A DNA stretch of 13,502 nucleotides from Bacteroidota bacterium (GCA_028877045.1 JAGWPQ010000698.1:1-13502), one strand, 5' to 3'. Counted from the first letter of the stretch, positions 1-7,684 are shown. The notes: generated by a model from the letters alone, not told the origin. Made by a program: numbers and translations.

Positions 1-641
1 CCAATATCCCATTCGGGAGCTTTGGCAACAATGTCTTCTAATTTTTTATTCCAATCTTTTTCTTTCGCAATTTTTCTTCCGGGTTTATAAAAAGGTTGAA
101 ACCAGAAAGGTGCTTTTTTTGCAGTGATACCGCTTAGATCGCCGGCATAATAACCGGCACTTTTTTTCTGCAGATCGGTACTGCCGCCCAATGTTAGCCA
201 ACCGCGTCCGATGGAACCAATCGGCAAATGTTCGTAATGACGAAGACTTAACAATTGCTTTACCATTACAACTTTATTACCCTGCAACAGATCGTTAGTA
301 ACCGGAATATATTTACTTGCAGCTTCGGATGTGCCCGACGATAAAGCATAATATTTGATTTTGCCAGGCCAGCAAACATCCGGAACACCTTCTAAAGTTT
401 TATGCCACCAATCTTTATAAATTGAACTGTAATTATACGTAGGAACCAATTCCTGGAACTTTTTGCCCGGATGTTTACTTACCAAAATATCATCGAAATG
501 AAATTTTTGGCCAAACTCCGTAAACCTTGCACGCCGTAATAATTTCTTTAAAACTTTTATTTGCTGGCGGCGCGGACTGTTTTCGGGTAAATGCAATGCC
601 TTTAAAATTCGTTGAGGAAGTTTTATATCGAAAATGGCCAT
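1..641 (-). CDS. GH3-family acyl-adenylating protein, N-terminal part (runs off left edge)
   Basis: About 213 codons are visible from the ATG at 641-639; the gene continues beyond position 1. An in-frame TAA lies two codons upstream of this ATG, which fixes the start. The protein begins MAIFDIKLPQ and contains LSSGTSEAASKYIPVT at residues 100-115, the first ATP/AMP-binding motif of the GH3 branch of the ANL adenylating superfamily. The flanking sequence (a KFQELVPTYNYSSIY-type stretch near residues 61-75 and a GRGWLTLGGS stretch near 146-154) also fits GH3 proteins. Plant GH3 enzymes join amino acids to acyl acids such as indole-3-acetate; bacterial members are common in Bacteroidota but their substrates are mostly unknown, so no substrate is assigned. 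It lies downstream of the glycosyltransferase gene on the same strand with a 138-bp gap. The C-terminal half, including the later nucleotide-binding motifs, is outside the window. Confidence 0.85.
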   Translation of the reverse strand, partial: MAIFDIKLPQRILKALHLPENSPRRQQIKVLKKLLRRARFTEFGQKFHFDDILVSKHPGKKFQELVPTYNYSSIYKDWWHKTLEGVPDVCWPGKIKYYALSSGTSEAASKYIPVTNDLLQGNKVVMVKQLLSLRHYEHLPIGSIGRGWLTLGGSTDLQKKSAGYYAGDLSGITAKKAPFWFQPFYKPGRKIAKEKDWNKKLEDIVAKAPEWDI

Positions 642-725
642 TGCTTAAAAGTTAGTTTATTTGTTTATTTAAGCCACGAAGCTAAAATATTTGAGGCAAA
701 TACGATAATCCATTCATCAATAAAT

Positions 726-767
726 AAAAAGTATCATGCTTGCCGATAATTGTAATTTATACTTTTT
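726..767 (-). terminator. Possible weak terminator after the glycosyltransferase gene
   Basis: A perfect 9-bp inverted repeat, AAAAAGTAT (726-734) and ATACTTTTT (759-767), has a 24-nt loop. Read on the minus strand the hairpin starts 13 nt after the stop codon of the glycosyltransferase and ends in a T-rich tail. The stem is AT-rich and the loop is long, so termination would be weak. The rest of the 642-779 gap is AT-rich, with no other recognisable structure. Confidence 0.35.
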
Positions 768-779
768 CGAAGATAGAAT

Positions 780-1955
780 TTAATTGCCAATAGTTTCGCC
801 AAAACCTTTTTTAGAATCGCTGCCAACAATGCTTTTACTGCCTGCGGCATGAAAACGAAAACTGGCAGATGGAACAGACTGCATCAATGAAATAATTTCG
901 GAATATTTTAAACTGCCTTCGCAAAAAATAACTTTTCTGGCATTTGATCTTTCAATTGACAAAATGTTGTTGTTCTCCGGCATAATCAGGTTTTTATTTT
1001 CAAATCCTGCTTTTTGTAAGATCAACGAAACTTCCTGCTGTTCTGCCACTGAACCAATGATGAAAGTTTTTTCGTTTTTATTTTGAAAAGATGACACAAA
1101 ATGAAACAAGGGTGCCAACAAAGCCACAATAGTTCTTATGCCAATAGCGGCTTTGATGAATACTGAAAAAATAAAAGAAGCGATTCGGTTATAATGTTTA
1201 CCAACAAAAACATTCATGGCGTTGTAAAACATGCGCACATAATTTATGTTTTGTTTTTTAACGCTTTCACCTTTGAAATGAATGATAGTTGTTTCGCCCA
1301 AATAATAAATCGAATATCCTGCTTGTTGAATTCGATAACTGAGGTCTATGTCTTCGCCGTACATAAAAAAACTTTCATCAAAGCCTTTCACTTTTTCGAG
1401 CACTTCTTTTTTGATCATCATGAATGCTCCGGCAAGTACATCGATCTCCTGCATTTGATGTTGGTCTAAATTCCCGAGCGCATAACGATTGAATATTTTG
1501 GATGAAGGAAATAAACTTGCTAATCCGATCAATTTATAAAAAGAAGATAGCGGCGACGGAAACGATCTTTTACTTTCGGGTAAAAAATTTCCGCTGCCAT
1601 CAATCATGCGAACGCCTGCTGCACCAGCGTTTTCGGTGTTTTCTAAAAAAGTGATACAATGCGTAAAACAATCTTCGGCAACAATTGTATCGGGATTTAA
1701 GAACAAAATAAATTTTCCTTTGGCTTGTTGCAATGCAATATTATTTGCTTTGCCAAAGCCCAGGTTTTTTTCGTTCGTCAAAAAAATAACGGAAGGAAAA
1801 AGTAGTTGTAAATATTCAACACTACCATCCTGAGAATTATTATCGATGACAATAATTTCTGCATCGATGCCGGAAATGCCTTTTTGTACCGAGCATAAAC
1901 ATTGCTCCAGAAAATGTTTTACGTTGTAATTAACTATGATGACAGATAAAACCAA
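780..1955 (-). CDS. Family-2 glycosyltransferase (WbbL/rhamnosyltransferase type) with C-terminal Rossmann-like extension
   Basis: 391 residues. The N-terminal GT-A fold starts LSVIIVNYN (3-10) and carries the nucleotide-binding DNNSQDGS (38-45), NLGFGKANN (64-72), the metal-binding-type LNPDT (86-90), the acceptor motif GAFMMIKK (176-183) and the catalytic MYGEDIDLSYR (198-208). These match inverting GT2 enzymes that add sugars to lipid-linked polysaccharide precursors at the inner face of the membrane. A hydrophobic stretch near 258-286 could anchor it to the membrane. Residues about 295-391 form a second alpha/beta segment (TFIIGSVAE, KVIFCEG, SIVGSDSK) resembling a Rossmann-like tail I associate with Bacteroidota GT2 proteins; its role is unknown. 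The start must be the TTG at 1955-1953: an in-frame TAA lies four codons upstream and the conserved fold begins immediately. Donor and acceptor cannot be told from sequence. Confidence 0.9.
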   Translation of the reverse strand: MVLSVIIVNYNVKHFLEQCLCSVQKGISGIDAEIIVIDNNSQDGSVEYLQLLFPSVIFLTNEKNLGFGKANNIALQQAKGKFILFLNPDTIVAEDCFTHCITFLENTENAGAAGVRMIDGSGNFLPESKRSFPSPLSSFYKLIGLASLFPSSKIFNRYALGNLDQHQMQEIDVLAGAFMMIKKEVLEKVKGFDESFFMYGEDIDLSYRIQQAGYSIYYLGETTIIHFKGESVKKQNINYVRMFYNAMNVFVGKHYNRIASFIFSVFIKAAIGIRTIVALLAPLFHFVSSFQNKNEKTFIIGSVAEQQEVSLILQKAGFENKNLIMPENNNILSIERSNARKVIFCEGSLKYSEIISLMQSVPSASFRFHAAGSKSIVGSDSKKGFGETIGN

Positions 1956-2020
1956 CTGGCTGATTTAACGGATACGAATTAAGTTGTTTTTATTTTATTG
2001 AACAAAAACATATTAATAGC

Positions 2021-2101
2021 TGAATAAGGTACAAAGCGTTGAAGAGTGCGACGCCGGTAAAGCTGAACAGAATTACAAAAGCCAAGTACAAAAAAAATTA
2101 A
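2021..2101 (-). repeat. Dispersed 3'-end element, copy A (after icmF stop)
   Basis: Read on the minus strand directly after the icmF TAA, this stretch contains in order a T-run, GTACT, 2 nt, GCTTTTGTA (2074-2082), 19 nt, the GC-rich core GCGTCGCACTCTT (2042-2054), 15 nt and TATTCA (2021-2026). A second copy with the same blocks and nearly the same spacing lies after the MBL-rhodanese gene at about 10879-10953. The core is notably GC-rich for this intergenic DNA. Both copies abut a stop codon, which suggests a mobile or amplified 3'-UTR element. I see no strong hairpin in this copy. The rest of the 1956-2101 gap (1956-2020) is AT-rich and must hold any promoter for the glycosyltransferase gene. 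Confidence 0.55.
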
Positions 2102-5100
2102 TTACATATTTCTCCGGTACTGCCCGCCTACTTCGTACAATGCATGTGTGATTTGTCCGAGCGAACAATATTTTACGGTGTCCATCAATGCCTCAAATAA
2201 ATTTTCGTTGTTAATGGCAACTGTTTTTAAATGATTTAATTTTTCGGCCGAAACATTTTTATTGCGCTGATGAAATGCATGCAGATTTTGAATTTGCTGT
2301 TCTTTTTCTTCTTTGGTTGAACGAATGATTTCGGTTGGCAAAATGGTTGGGCTTCCTTTTTTATTTAAGAAAGTATTTACGCCAACGATCGGCAACTCGC
2401 CGGTATGTTTTAATGTTTCGTAATACAAACTTTCTTCCTGAATTTTATTTCGCTGATACATTCTTTCCATCGCACCCAATACGCCGCCGCGTTCGTTGAT
2501 GCGGTCAAACTCAGTCAGTACGGCCTCTTCAACAAGATCGGTCAATTCTTCAATGGCAAAACTTCCCTGAATGAAATTTTCTGTAACTGCTGATCCCAGC
2601 TCACGATTAATAATTAATTGAATAGCCATCGCACGACGCACACTTTCTTCGGTTGGTGTAGTGATGGCTTCGTCGTAAGCATTTGTGTGCAACGAATTGC
2701 AATTATCATAAATGGCATACAATGCCTGCAATGTGGTACGGATATCATTGAAATCAATTTCCTGCGCATGCAAAGAACGACCGGAAGTTTGAATATGATA
2801 CTTCAACATCTGGCTGCGTTTGTTGGCCTTGTATTTATATCGCATTGCCTTTGCCCAAATTCTTCTTGCCACACGACCGATCACACTATATTCGGGATCC
2901 ATGCCATTGCTGAAAAAGAAAGATAAGTTGCCGGCAAAATCATCAATATTCATTCCACGACTTAAATAATATTCTACATAAGTAAATCCATTGGATAAAG
3001 TGAATGCTAATTGTGTGATTGGATTAGCGCCAGCCTCTGCAATATGATAACCGCTGATGCTTACGCTGTAAAAATTTCGGACGCAATTATCAATAAAATA
3101 TTGTTGCACATCGCCCATTAATTTTAATGCAAATTCTGTTGAGAAGATGCAGGTATTTTGTGCCTGATCTTCTTTTAAAATATCGGCCTGCACTGTTCCG
3201 CGAACTTGTGATAATGCTTTTGCTTTAATTTTTTCGTACACATCTTTTGGCAACACTTCGTCACCACTCAATCCTAATAATTTTAATCCTAAACTATTAT
3301 TGCCTTCAGGCAATCTTTCTGGTGATGATGGATTGTAATAGATCGGTTTGTTTGAAATTTTAAATTTGGAATGCGAAATTTTTTCAACTTCATTCCATAA
3401 ATTATTTTCAGCAATATATTTTTCGCATTCCTGATCGATCGCTGCATTCATAAAAAATGCAAGGATGATAGCTGCCGGACCGTTGATGGTCATGCTCACA
3501 GAAGTTTTCGGATCGCACAAATCGAAGCCACTGTATAATTTTTTGGCATCATCAACTGTAGCAATACTAACACCACTGTTACCAACTTTTCCATAAATAT
3601 CAGGTCGTTTATCAGGGTCTTCGCCATACAATGTAACACTGTCAAATGCAGTACTGAGGCGGATTGCAGGCTGTCCGATAGAAACATAATGAAAGCGTTT
3701 GTTGGTTCTTTCCGGTCCGCCTTCACCAGCAAACATTCTGGTTGGATCTTCACCTTCGCGTTTTAAAGGAAATACGCCTGCAGTAAATGGAAAATGGCCG
3801 GGAACATTTTCCTGTGCCTGCCATTTTAAAATATCGCCCCAATCTTTATACTTCGGCAAAACCACTTTTGAAATTCTTGTCCCCGATAAACTGGTGCGGA
3901 ACATTTCCTGCTGAAAAATTTTATCCCGCACTTTGTATTGATAAAAATCTTGTTGATATGCTTTTATTTTTTCGGGCCAGTTGGTAATTAATTTTTTTGC
4001 GACAGGTGTTAGCTGTTCTGTATAAAAATTAATTTGTTGCTGAATCGATTCAACCAATGCATCATCATTTTTCTTTTTAAATATTTCCAACGCACCATTT
4101 AATTGATAGAGTTTTGAAGCAATGGAAGATTGTTCTTTTACAAGCTGATCATAATTTCTGTTGCTTTCAGAAATTTCTGATAAATATCGAACACGTTTTG
4201 AAGGAATGATCTGCGATTTGCTTGCTGTATCTTTTATGTGTTGATGAAAATCGATTTTACCAAATTGAATATTTGTTTTCTTTTCGACCGTAAAAATTAA
4301 TTTCTCGAATAATTCATTCACACCTGCATCATTGAATTGTGCGGCGATGGTTCCAACAATTGGCAATGCTTCATCTTTTGCATCCCATAAATTATGATTG
4401 CGCTTGTATTGCTTGCGCACATCGTGCAAGGCATCCAATGCACCGGCCTTATCAAACTTATTGATACAAACAATATCGGCATAATCAAGCATGTTGATCT
4501 TCTCTAACTGAGATGCAGCGCCATATTCAGGCGTCATCACATACATGCTCACATCGCAATAATCTAAAATAGAAGCATCGCTTTGACCAACACCTGCACT
4601 TTCCAAAATAATGAAATCGAACGCAGCGGCTTTGCAAATATTGATGGCATCCTGTACGTGAGAACTCAATGCAGTATTATCGTCGCGTGTAGCCAAACTG
4701 CGCATATAAGCACGTGGATGAGAGATGGCATTCATTCTTATTCTATCACCCAACAGTGCACCGCCTGTTTTTTTCTTGGATGGATCAACCGAAACAACAG
4801 CGATCGTTTTGTCAGAGAAAAAATTTAAATAACGACGAACGATTTCATCGGTAACAGAACTTTTTCCTGCACCGCCTGTACCGGTAATACCAAGAACCGG
4901 AATAAGGGTTGACGATTGACGGTTGACGGTTGACGATATTCCGTTTTCGGCATTGGTAATTTGTCTTGCAATTTTTCTAACATCTTTTACTTCGCCCAAG
5001 CCCATTGCTGTTTTATAATCGCCATTTCCATTCAAATTAAAATCGCATTGTCTGATCACATCTTCGATCATTCCTTCCAAACCCATGTGTCTTCCGTCGT

Positions 5101-5461
5101 CGGGCGAATAAATTTTTGTGATGCCGTATTGCTGCAGTTCTCTTATTTCTTCGGGTAAGATCGTTCCACCGCCGCCACCAAAAATTTTTATATGACCACA
5201 ATCATTTTCATCCAACAAGTCTTTCATGTATTTAAAGAATTCCAGATGTCCACCCTGATAAGACGTAATGGCAATGCCGTGTGCATCTTCTTCAATGGCA
5301 GCTTCTACAATTTCGAGCACACTTCTGTTATGGCCAAGATGAATAATTTCTGCACCTTTACTTTGCATAATGCGGCGCATGATATTGATAGCAGCATCAT
5401 GGCCGTCGAACAAAGAAGCAGCGGTAACAATTCGAATTTTATTTTGAAGAATAATGCTCAT
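2102..5461 (-). CDS. icmF: Fused isobutyryl-CoA mutase IcmF (adenosylcobalamin-dependent)
   Basis: 1119 residues that interconvert isobutyryl-CoA and n-butyryl-CoA using adenosylcobalamin, with a built-in G-protein chaperone. The B12-binding domain (about 8-140) has SLFDGHDAA with the cobalt-ligating His21, and GGGGG at 95-99. The MeaB-type GTPase (about 187-400) has Walker A GTGGAGKS (194-201), the DPSKKKTGGALLGDR segment (226-240) and NKFD (334-337). The mutase barrel (about 530-1119) has FPFTAGVFPLKREGEDPTRM, RGTVQADILKEDQAQNT and SGYHIAEAGA. Phe559 and Gln768 sit where methylmalonyl-CoA mutase has Tyr and Arg, which favours isobutyryl-CoA over methylmalonyl-CoA, and over the Leu/His pair of pivalyl-CoA mutase. 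Between these two residues lies an insertion of about 60 residues (roughly 685-748) compared with shorter IcmFs. The start ATG at 5461 lies just before the conserved fold. It is divergent from galM. A heptamer repeat lies in the linker near residues 175-185. Confidence 0.96.
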   Translation of the reverse strand: MSIILQNKIRIVTAASLFDGHDAAINIMRRIMQSKGAEIIHLGHNRSVLEIVEAAIEEDAHGIAITSYQGGHLEFFKYMKDLLDENDCGHIKIFGGGGGTILPEEIRELQQYGITKIYSPDDGRHMGLEGMIEDVIRQCDFNLNGNGDYKTAMGLGEVKDVRKIARQITNAENGISSTVNRQSSTLIPVLGITGTGGAGKSSVTDEIVRRYLNFFSDKTIAVVSVDPSKKKTGGALLGDRIRMNAISHPRAYMRSLATRDDNTALSSHVQDAINICKAAAFDFIILESAGVGQSDASILDYCDVSMYVMTPEYGAASQLEKINMLDYADIVCINKFDKAGALDALHDVRKQYKRNHNLWDAKDEALPIVGTIAAQFNDAGVNELFEKLIFTVEKKTNIQFGKIDFHQHIKDTASKSQIIPSKRVRYLSEISESNRNYDQLVKEQSSIASKLYQLNGALEIFKKKNDDALVESIQQQINFYTEQLTPVAKKLITNWPEKIKAYQQDFYQYKVRDKIFQQEMFRTSLSGTRISKVVLPKYKDWGDILKWQAQENVPGHFPFTAGVFPLKREGEDPTRMFAGEGGPERTNKRFHYVSIGQPAIRLSTAFDSVTLYGEDPDKRPDIYGKVGNSGVSIATVDDAKKLYSGFDLCDPKTSVSMTINGPAAIILAFFMNAAIDQECEKYIAENNLWNEVEKISHSKFKISNKPIYYNPSSPERLPEGNNSLGLKLLGLSGDEVLPKDVYEKIKAKALSQVRGTVQADILKEDQAQNTCIFSTEFALKLMGDVQQYFIDNCVRNFYSVSISGYHIAEAGANPITQLAFTLSNGFTYVEYYLSRGMNIDDFAGNLSFFFSNGMDPEYSVIGRVARRIWAKAMRYKYKANKRSQMLKYHIQTSGRSLHAQEIDFNDIRTTLQALYAIYDNCNSLHTNAYDEAITTPTEESVRRAMAIQLIINRELGSAVTENFIQGSFAIEELTDLVEEAVLTEFDRINERGGVLGAMERMYQRNKIQEESLYYETLKHTGELPIVGVNTFLNKKGSPTILPTEIIRSTKEEKEQQIQNLHAFHQRNKNVSAEKLNHLKTVAINNENLFEALMDTVKYCSLGQITHALYEVGGQYRRNM
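4908..4935. repeat. Four-copy heptamer tandem repeat inside icmF
   Basis: Four contiguous 7-bp units on the plus strand: GTTGACG, ATTGACG, GTTGACG, GTTGACG. They lie in frame in icmF and encode SSTVNRQSST in the linker between the B12-binding and GTPase domains. The unit length is not a multiple of three, so gain or loss of one unit would shift the frame. A linker is the place where such expansion would do least harm to the protein. Confidence 0.8.
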
Positions 5462-5481
5462 ATTTCGGCTTTAGATCACAA

Positions 5482-5489
5482 CAAAAATA
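5482..5489 (-). promoter_or_regulatory. Candidate -7 element of the icmF promoter
   Basis: On the minus strand this reads TATTTTTG, a full match to the Bacteroidota TAnnTTTG -7 consensus, 20 nt upstream of the icmF ATG. No clear TTTG is seen at the -33 position. It would give a short leader. The rest of the 5462-5588 divergent gap must also hold the galM promoter; only weak matches such as TAGTTTTA at 5512-5519 are seen there. Confidence 0.4.
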
Positions 5490-5588
5490 AGTTAGAAAAG
5501 TTAACGATTGTTAGTTTTAAAAAATGCGACTGATAAATCTCATTTAAAACAAGTCGAAAAACTTGTTATTTTCATCGCAAAATTTATT

Positions 5589-6530
5589 ATGCCCTATAAA
5601 GTAATTGTAGATCGATCACAAGTTCATCCAGTCATTACATTAATCAACCGTGATACAAATTGCAGTGCCGAAATTTTTTCATTTGGAGGATTATTGAATA
5701 AATTTTCTATTCCGGTAAATGGGAAAACGGTTAATGTCATTGATGGTTATAGCTCTGCTGAAGATGCAGAAAAAAATATTACCAATGGATTTAAAAGTGC
5801 AAGACTAAGTCCGTTTACCTGCAGAATGAACAAAGGTCAATTCCATTTTAATGAACAAGGATATAAGGTCGAAAAATTTTATTTGCCGCCACATGCTATT
5901 CATGGAATAACTTATGATGCGGTGTATGAAGTAAAAGATGTTTATGAAGATGATAAGCATGCATCGGTAACATTGCATTACCGCTACAATGCAACTGACA
6001 AAGGTTATCCGTTTAGTTATGATGTAACACTAAAATGGAAATTAGAAGCCGATAATAAAATAAGTGTTCGTGCTGCGGTTTATCATGTAAATAAAAACAT
6101 CATTCCTTATGCCGAAGGATGGCATCCTTATTTTAATTTGGGAACGAGTGTGAACCAATGCACGCTTCAATTTGACAGCGACACCATGCTTGAATTTGAT
6201 GATACTTTATTGCCAACCGGTAAAAAAATTAAAGACGATCGTTTTGTAATCGGGAAATTATTGGGCAATACTTTTTTTGATAATTGTTTCGAATTAAATC
6301 AATCATCACATCCAAAATGTGTGCTGAGTAATTCGCAAATACAATTAACTATTTTGCCTGAAGCCTCTTATCCTTATTTACAGATTTATACGCCACCGCA
6401 CCGCGAAAGCATTGCCATCGAAAATTTAAGCGGCGCACCTGATGCTTTTAATAATGGTATCGGATTAAAATTGTTGGAACCTAATCATACTTATACTTTC
6501 ACAACAGCCTATCAATTAAAAGCACTATAA
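5589..6530 (+). CDS. galM: Aldose 1-epimerase (mutarotase) family protein
   Basis: 313 residues. Mutarotases interconvert the alpha and beta anomers of galactose and glucose; with the adjacent galactokinase it would supply alpha-D-galactose to the Leloir pathway. The beta-sandwich family residues are present: IHG with His105, EGWHPYFNLG with His179 (general acid) and IAIENLSGAPDAFNN with Glu278 (general base). The ATG at 5589 is chosen because the conserved domain starts there (MPYKVIVDRS). Reading upstream to a TTG at 5508 would add 27 unconserved-looking residues. The stop codon is only 2 nt before galK, so the two genes are almost certainly one transcript. The N-terminal region (LSPFTCRMNKGQFHF) fits the broader aldose epimerase family, so another hexose or a hexose-6-phosphate substrate is possible, but the galK pairing favours galactose. 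Confidence 0.88.
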   Translation: MPYKVIVDRSQVHPVITLINRDTNCSAEIFSFGGLLNKFSIPVNGKTVNVIDGYSSAEDAEKNITNGFKSARLSPFTCRMNKGQFHFNEQGYKVEKFYLPPHAIHGITYDAVYEVKDVYEDDKHASVTLHYRYNATDKGYPFSYDVTLKWKLEADNKISVRAAVYHVNKNIIPYAEGWHPYFNLGTSVNQCTLQFDSDTMLEFDDTLLPTGKKIKDDRFVIGKLLGNTFFDNCFELNQSSHPKCVLSNSQIQLTILPEASYPYLQIYTPPHRESIAIENLSGAPDAFNNGIGLKLLEPNHTYTFTTAYQLKAL

Positions 6531-6532
6531 AA

Positions 6533-7684
6533 ATGTCAACGCAACAACAAGTTTTATCAGCATTTAAAGAACATTTTTCTACCACACCGAAATTGTTTTA
6601 TTCGCCCGGGCGGATTAACTTAATTGGGGAACATATCGATTACAACGATGGCTTTGTAATGCCCGCTGCCATTGATAAAGGCGTTTGGTTTGCCGTTGCA
6701 GCCAACAACACGAACAAAGTAAATTTTGTTAGTGTTGATCTGAATGATTCGTACAGTACTGAAACAGATAAAATAGAAAAAAACGAAAGTTGGAAAAACT
6801 ATGTGCTCGGTGTTTTGCATGTACTGCAAGTAAATAAAATTTCTTTTGGCGGATTTGATTGCGCGTTTGGCGGTAACCTTCCGGTAGGTGCAGGATTATC
6901 TTCCTCGGCTGCTGTTGAAGGCGGATTATTATTTGCACTGAATACAATCTTTTCTTTTGGCATGAACAGAATTGAAATGGCTTTGCTGGCACAAAAGGCC
7001 GAACATGGTTATCCCGGTGTTAATTGCGGCATCATGGATCAGTTTGCAAGTTTAAACGGACAAAAAGATCATGTGATCTTATTGGATTGTACATCACTCG
7101 AACACAAACATTTTCCTTTGCAATTAGAAAAATATAATATTGTTTTGATCAACACAAAAGTGCACCATTCCCTGGCCAGCGGCGAGTATAATAAAAGAAG
7201 AAAGAATTGTGAAGATGGTTTTAAATTATTAAAAACAAAATTACCCGAAGCAAAATCATTCAGAAGTATTTCGTCTCAACAAGTTGCTGAACAAAAAAGC
7301 TTATTGGATGCAAAAACTTTCGATCGTTGTTTATATGTAACACAGGAAATTGAACGTACACAATTAGCGGGGAAATTATTGGAAGAAAATAATTTGGCTG
7401 AATTTGGAAAGCTGATGTTTCAAACACATGAAGGCTTAAGCAAGTTGTACGAAGTTAGTTGCGACGAATTGGATTTTTTAGTTGATGAAGCTAAAAAGCA
7501 TTCTTCCATTATCGGCGCAAGGCTCATGGGTGGGGGCTTTGGCGGCTGTACCATCAACATTATCGAAAAAGAAAAAACAGATGCAACTTTTAACGAAATT
7601 ACAGCCGCTTATTTTAAAAAGTTCAATGTGCATCCCGAAGTTTATATCACCAACACAAGCAACGGTACTTACGAAATAGTTTAA
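6533..7684 (+). CDS. galK: Galactokinase
   Basis: 383 residues, the usual galactokinase length. A GHMP kinase that phosphorylates alpha-D-galactose at C1 with ATP in the cytoplasm, the first committed Leloir step. The galactokinase signature PGRINLIGEHIDYNDG is at 25-40 (Arg27, Glu33, His34 and Asp36 face substrate), the ATP-binding loop LPVGAGLSSSAAVE at 116-129, the catalytic Asp in GIMDQF (Asp169) and the third GHMP motif MGGGFGGCT at 332-340. It follows galM by 2 nt and ends before a convergent terminator. No galT or galE is in the window, so the later Leloir steps must be encoded elsewhere. Confidence 0.96.
   Translation: MSTQQQVLSAFKEHFSTTPKLFYSPGRINLIGEHIDYNDGFVMPAAIDKGVWFAVAANNTNKVNFVSVDLNDSYSTETDKIEKNESWKNYVLGVLHVLQVNKISFGGFDCAFGGNLPVGAGLSSSAAVEGGLLFALNTIFSFGMNRIEMALLAQKAEHGYPGVNCGIMDQFASLNGQKDHVILLDCTSLEHKHFPLQLEKYNIVLINTKVHHSLASGEYNKRRKNCEDGFKLLKTKLPEAKSFRSISSQQVAEQKSLLDAKTFDRCLYVTQEIERTQLAGKLLEENNLAEFGKLMFQTHEGLSKLYEVSCDELDFLVDEAKKHSSIIGARLMGGGFGGCTINIIEKEKTDATFNEITAAYFKKFNVHPEVYITNTSNGTYEIV

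Noticed and set aside
2618..2926. Open frame of 102 codons on the plus strand inside icmF
   Set aside because: It lies antisense to the conserved mutase domain and has no recognisable domain; its length is explained by the strong coding constraint of the opposite strand.
4908..4935. CRISPR-like or IS-related repeat
   Set aside because: The units are contiguous 7-mers without spacers or terminal inverted repeats and lie within an intact reading frame.
5508..5588. N-terminal extension of galM from a TTG
   Set aside because: The added 27 residues precede the family start, and the ATG at 5589 gives a protein of normal length.
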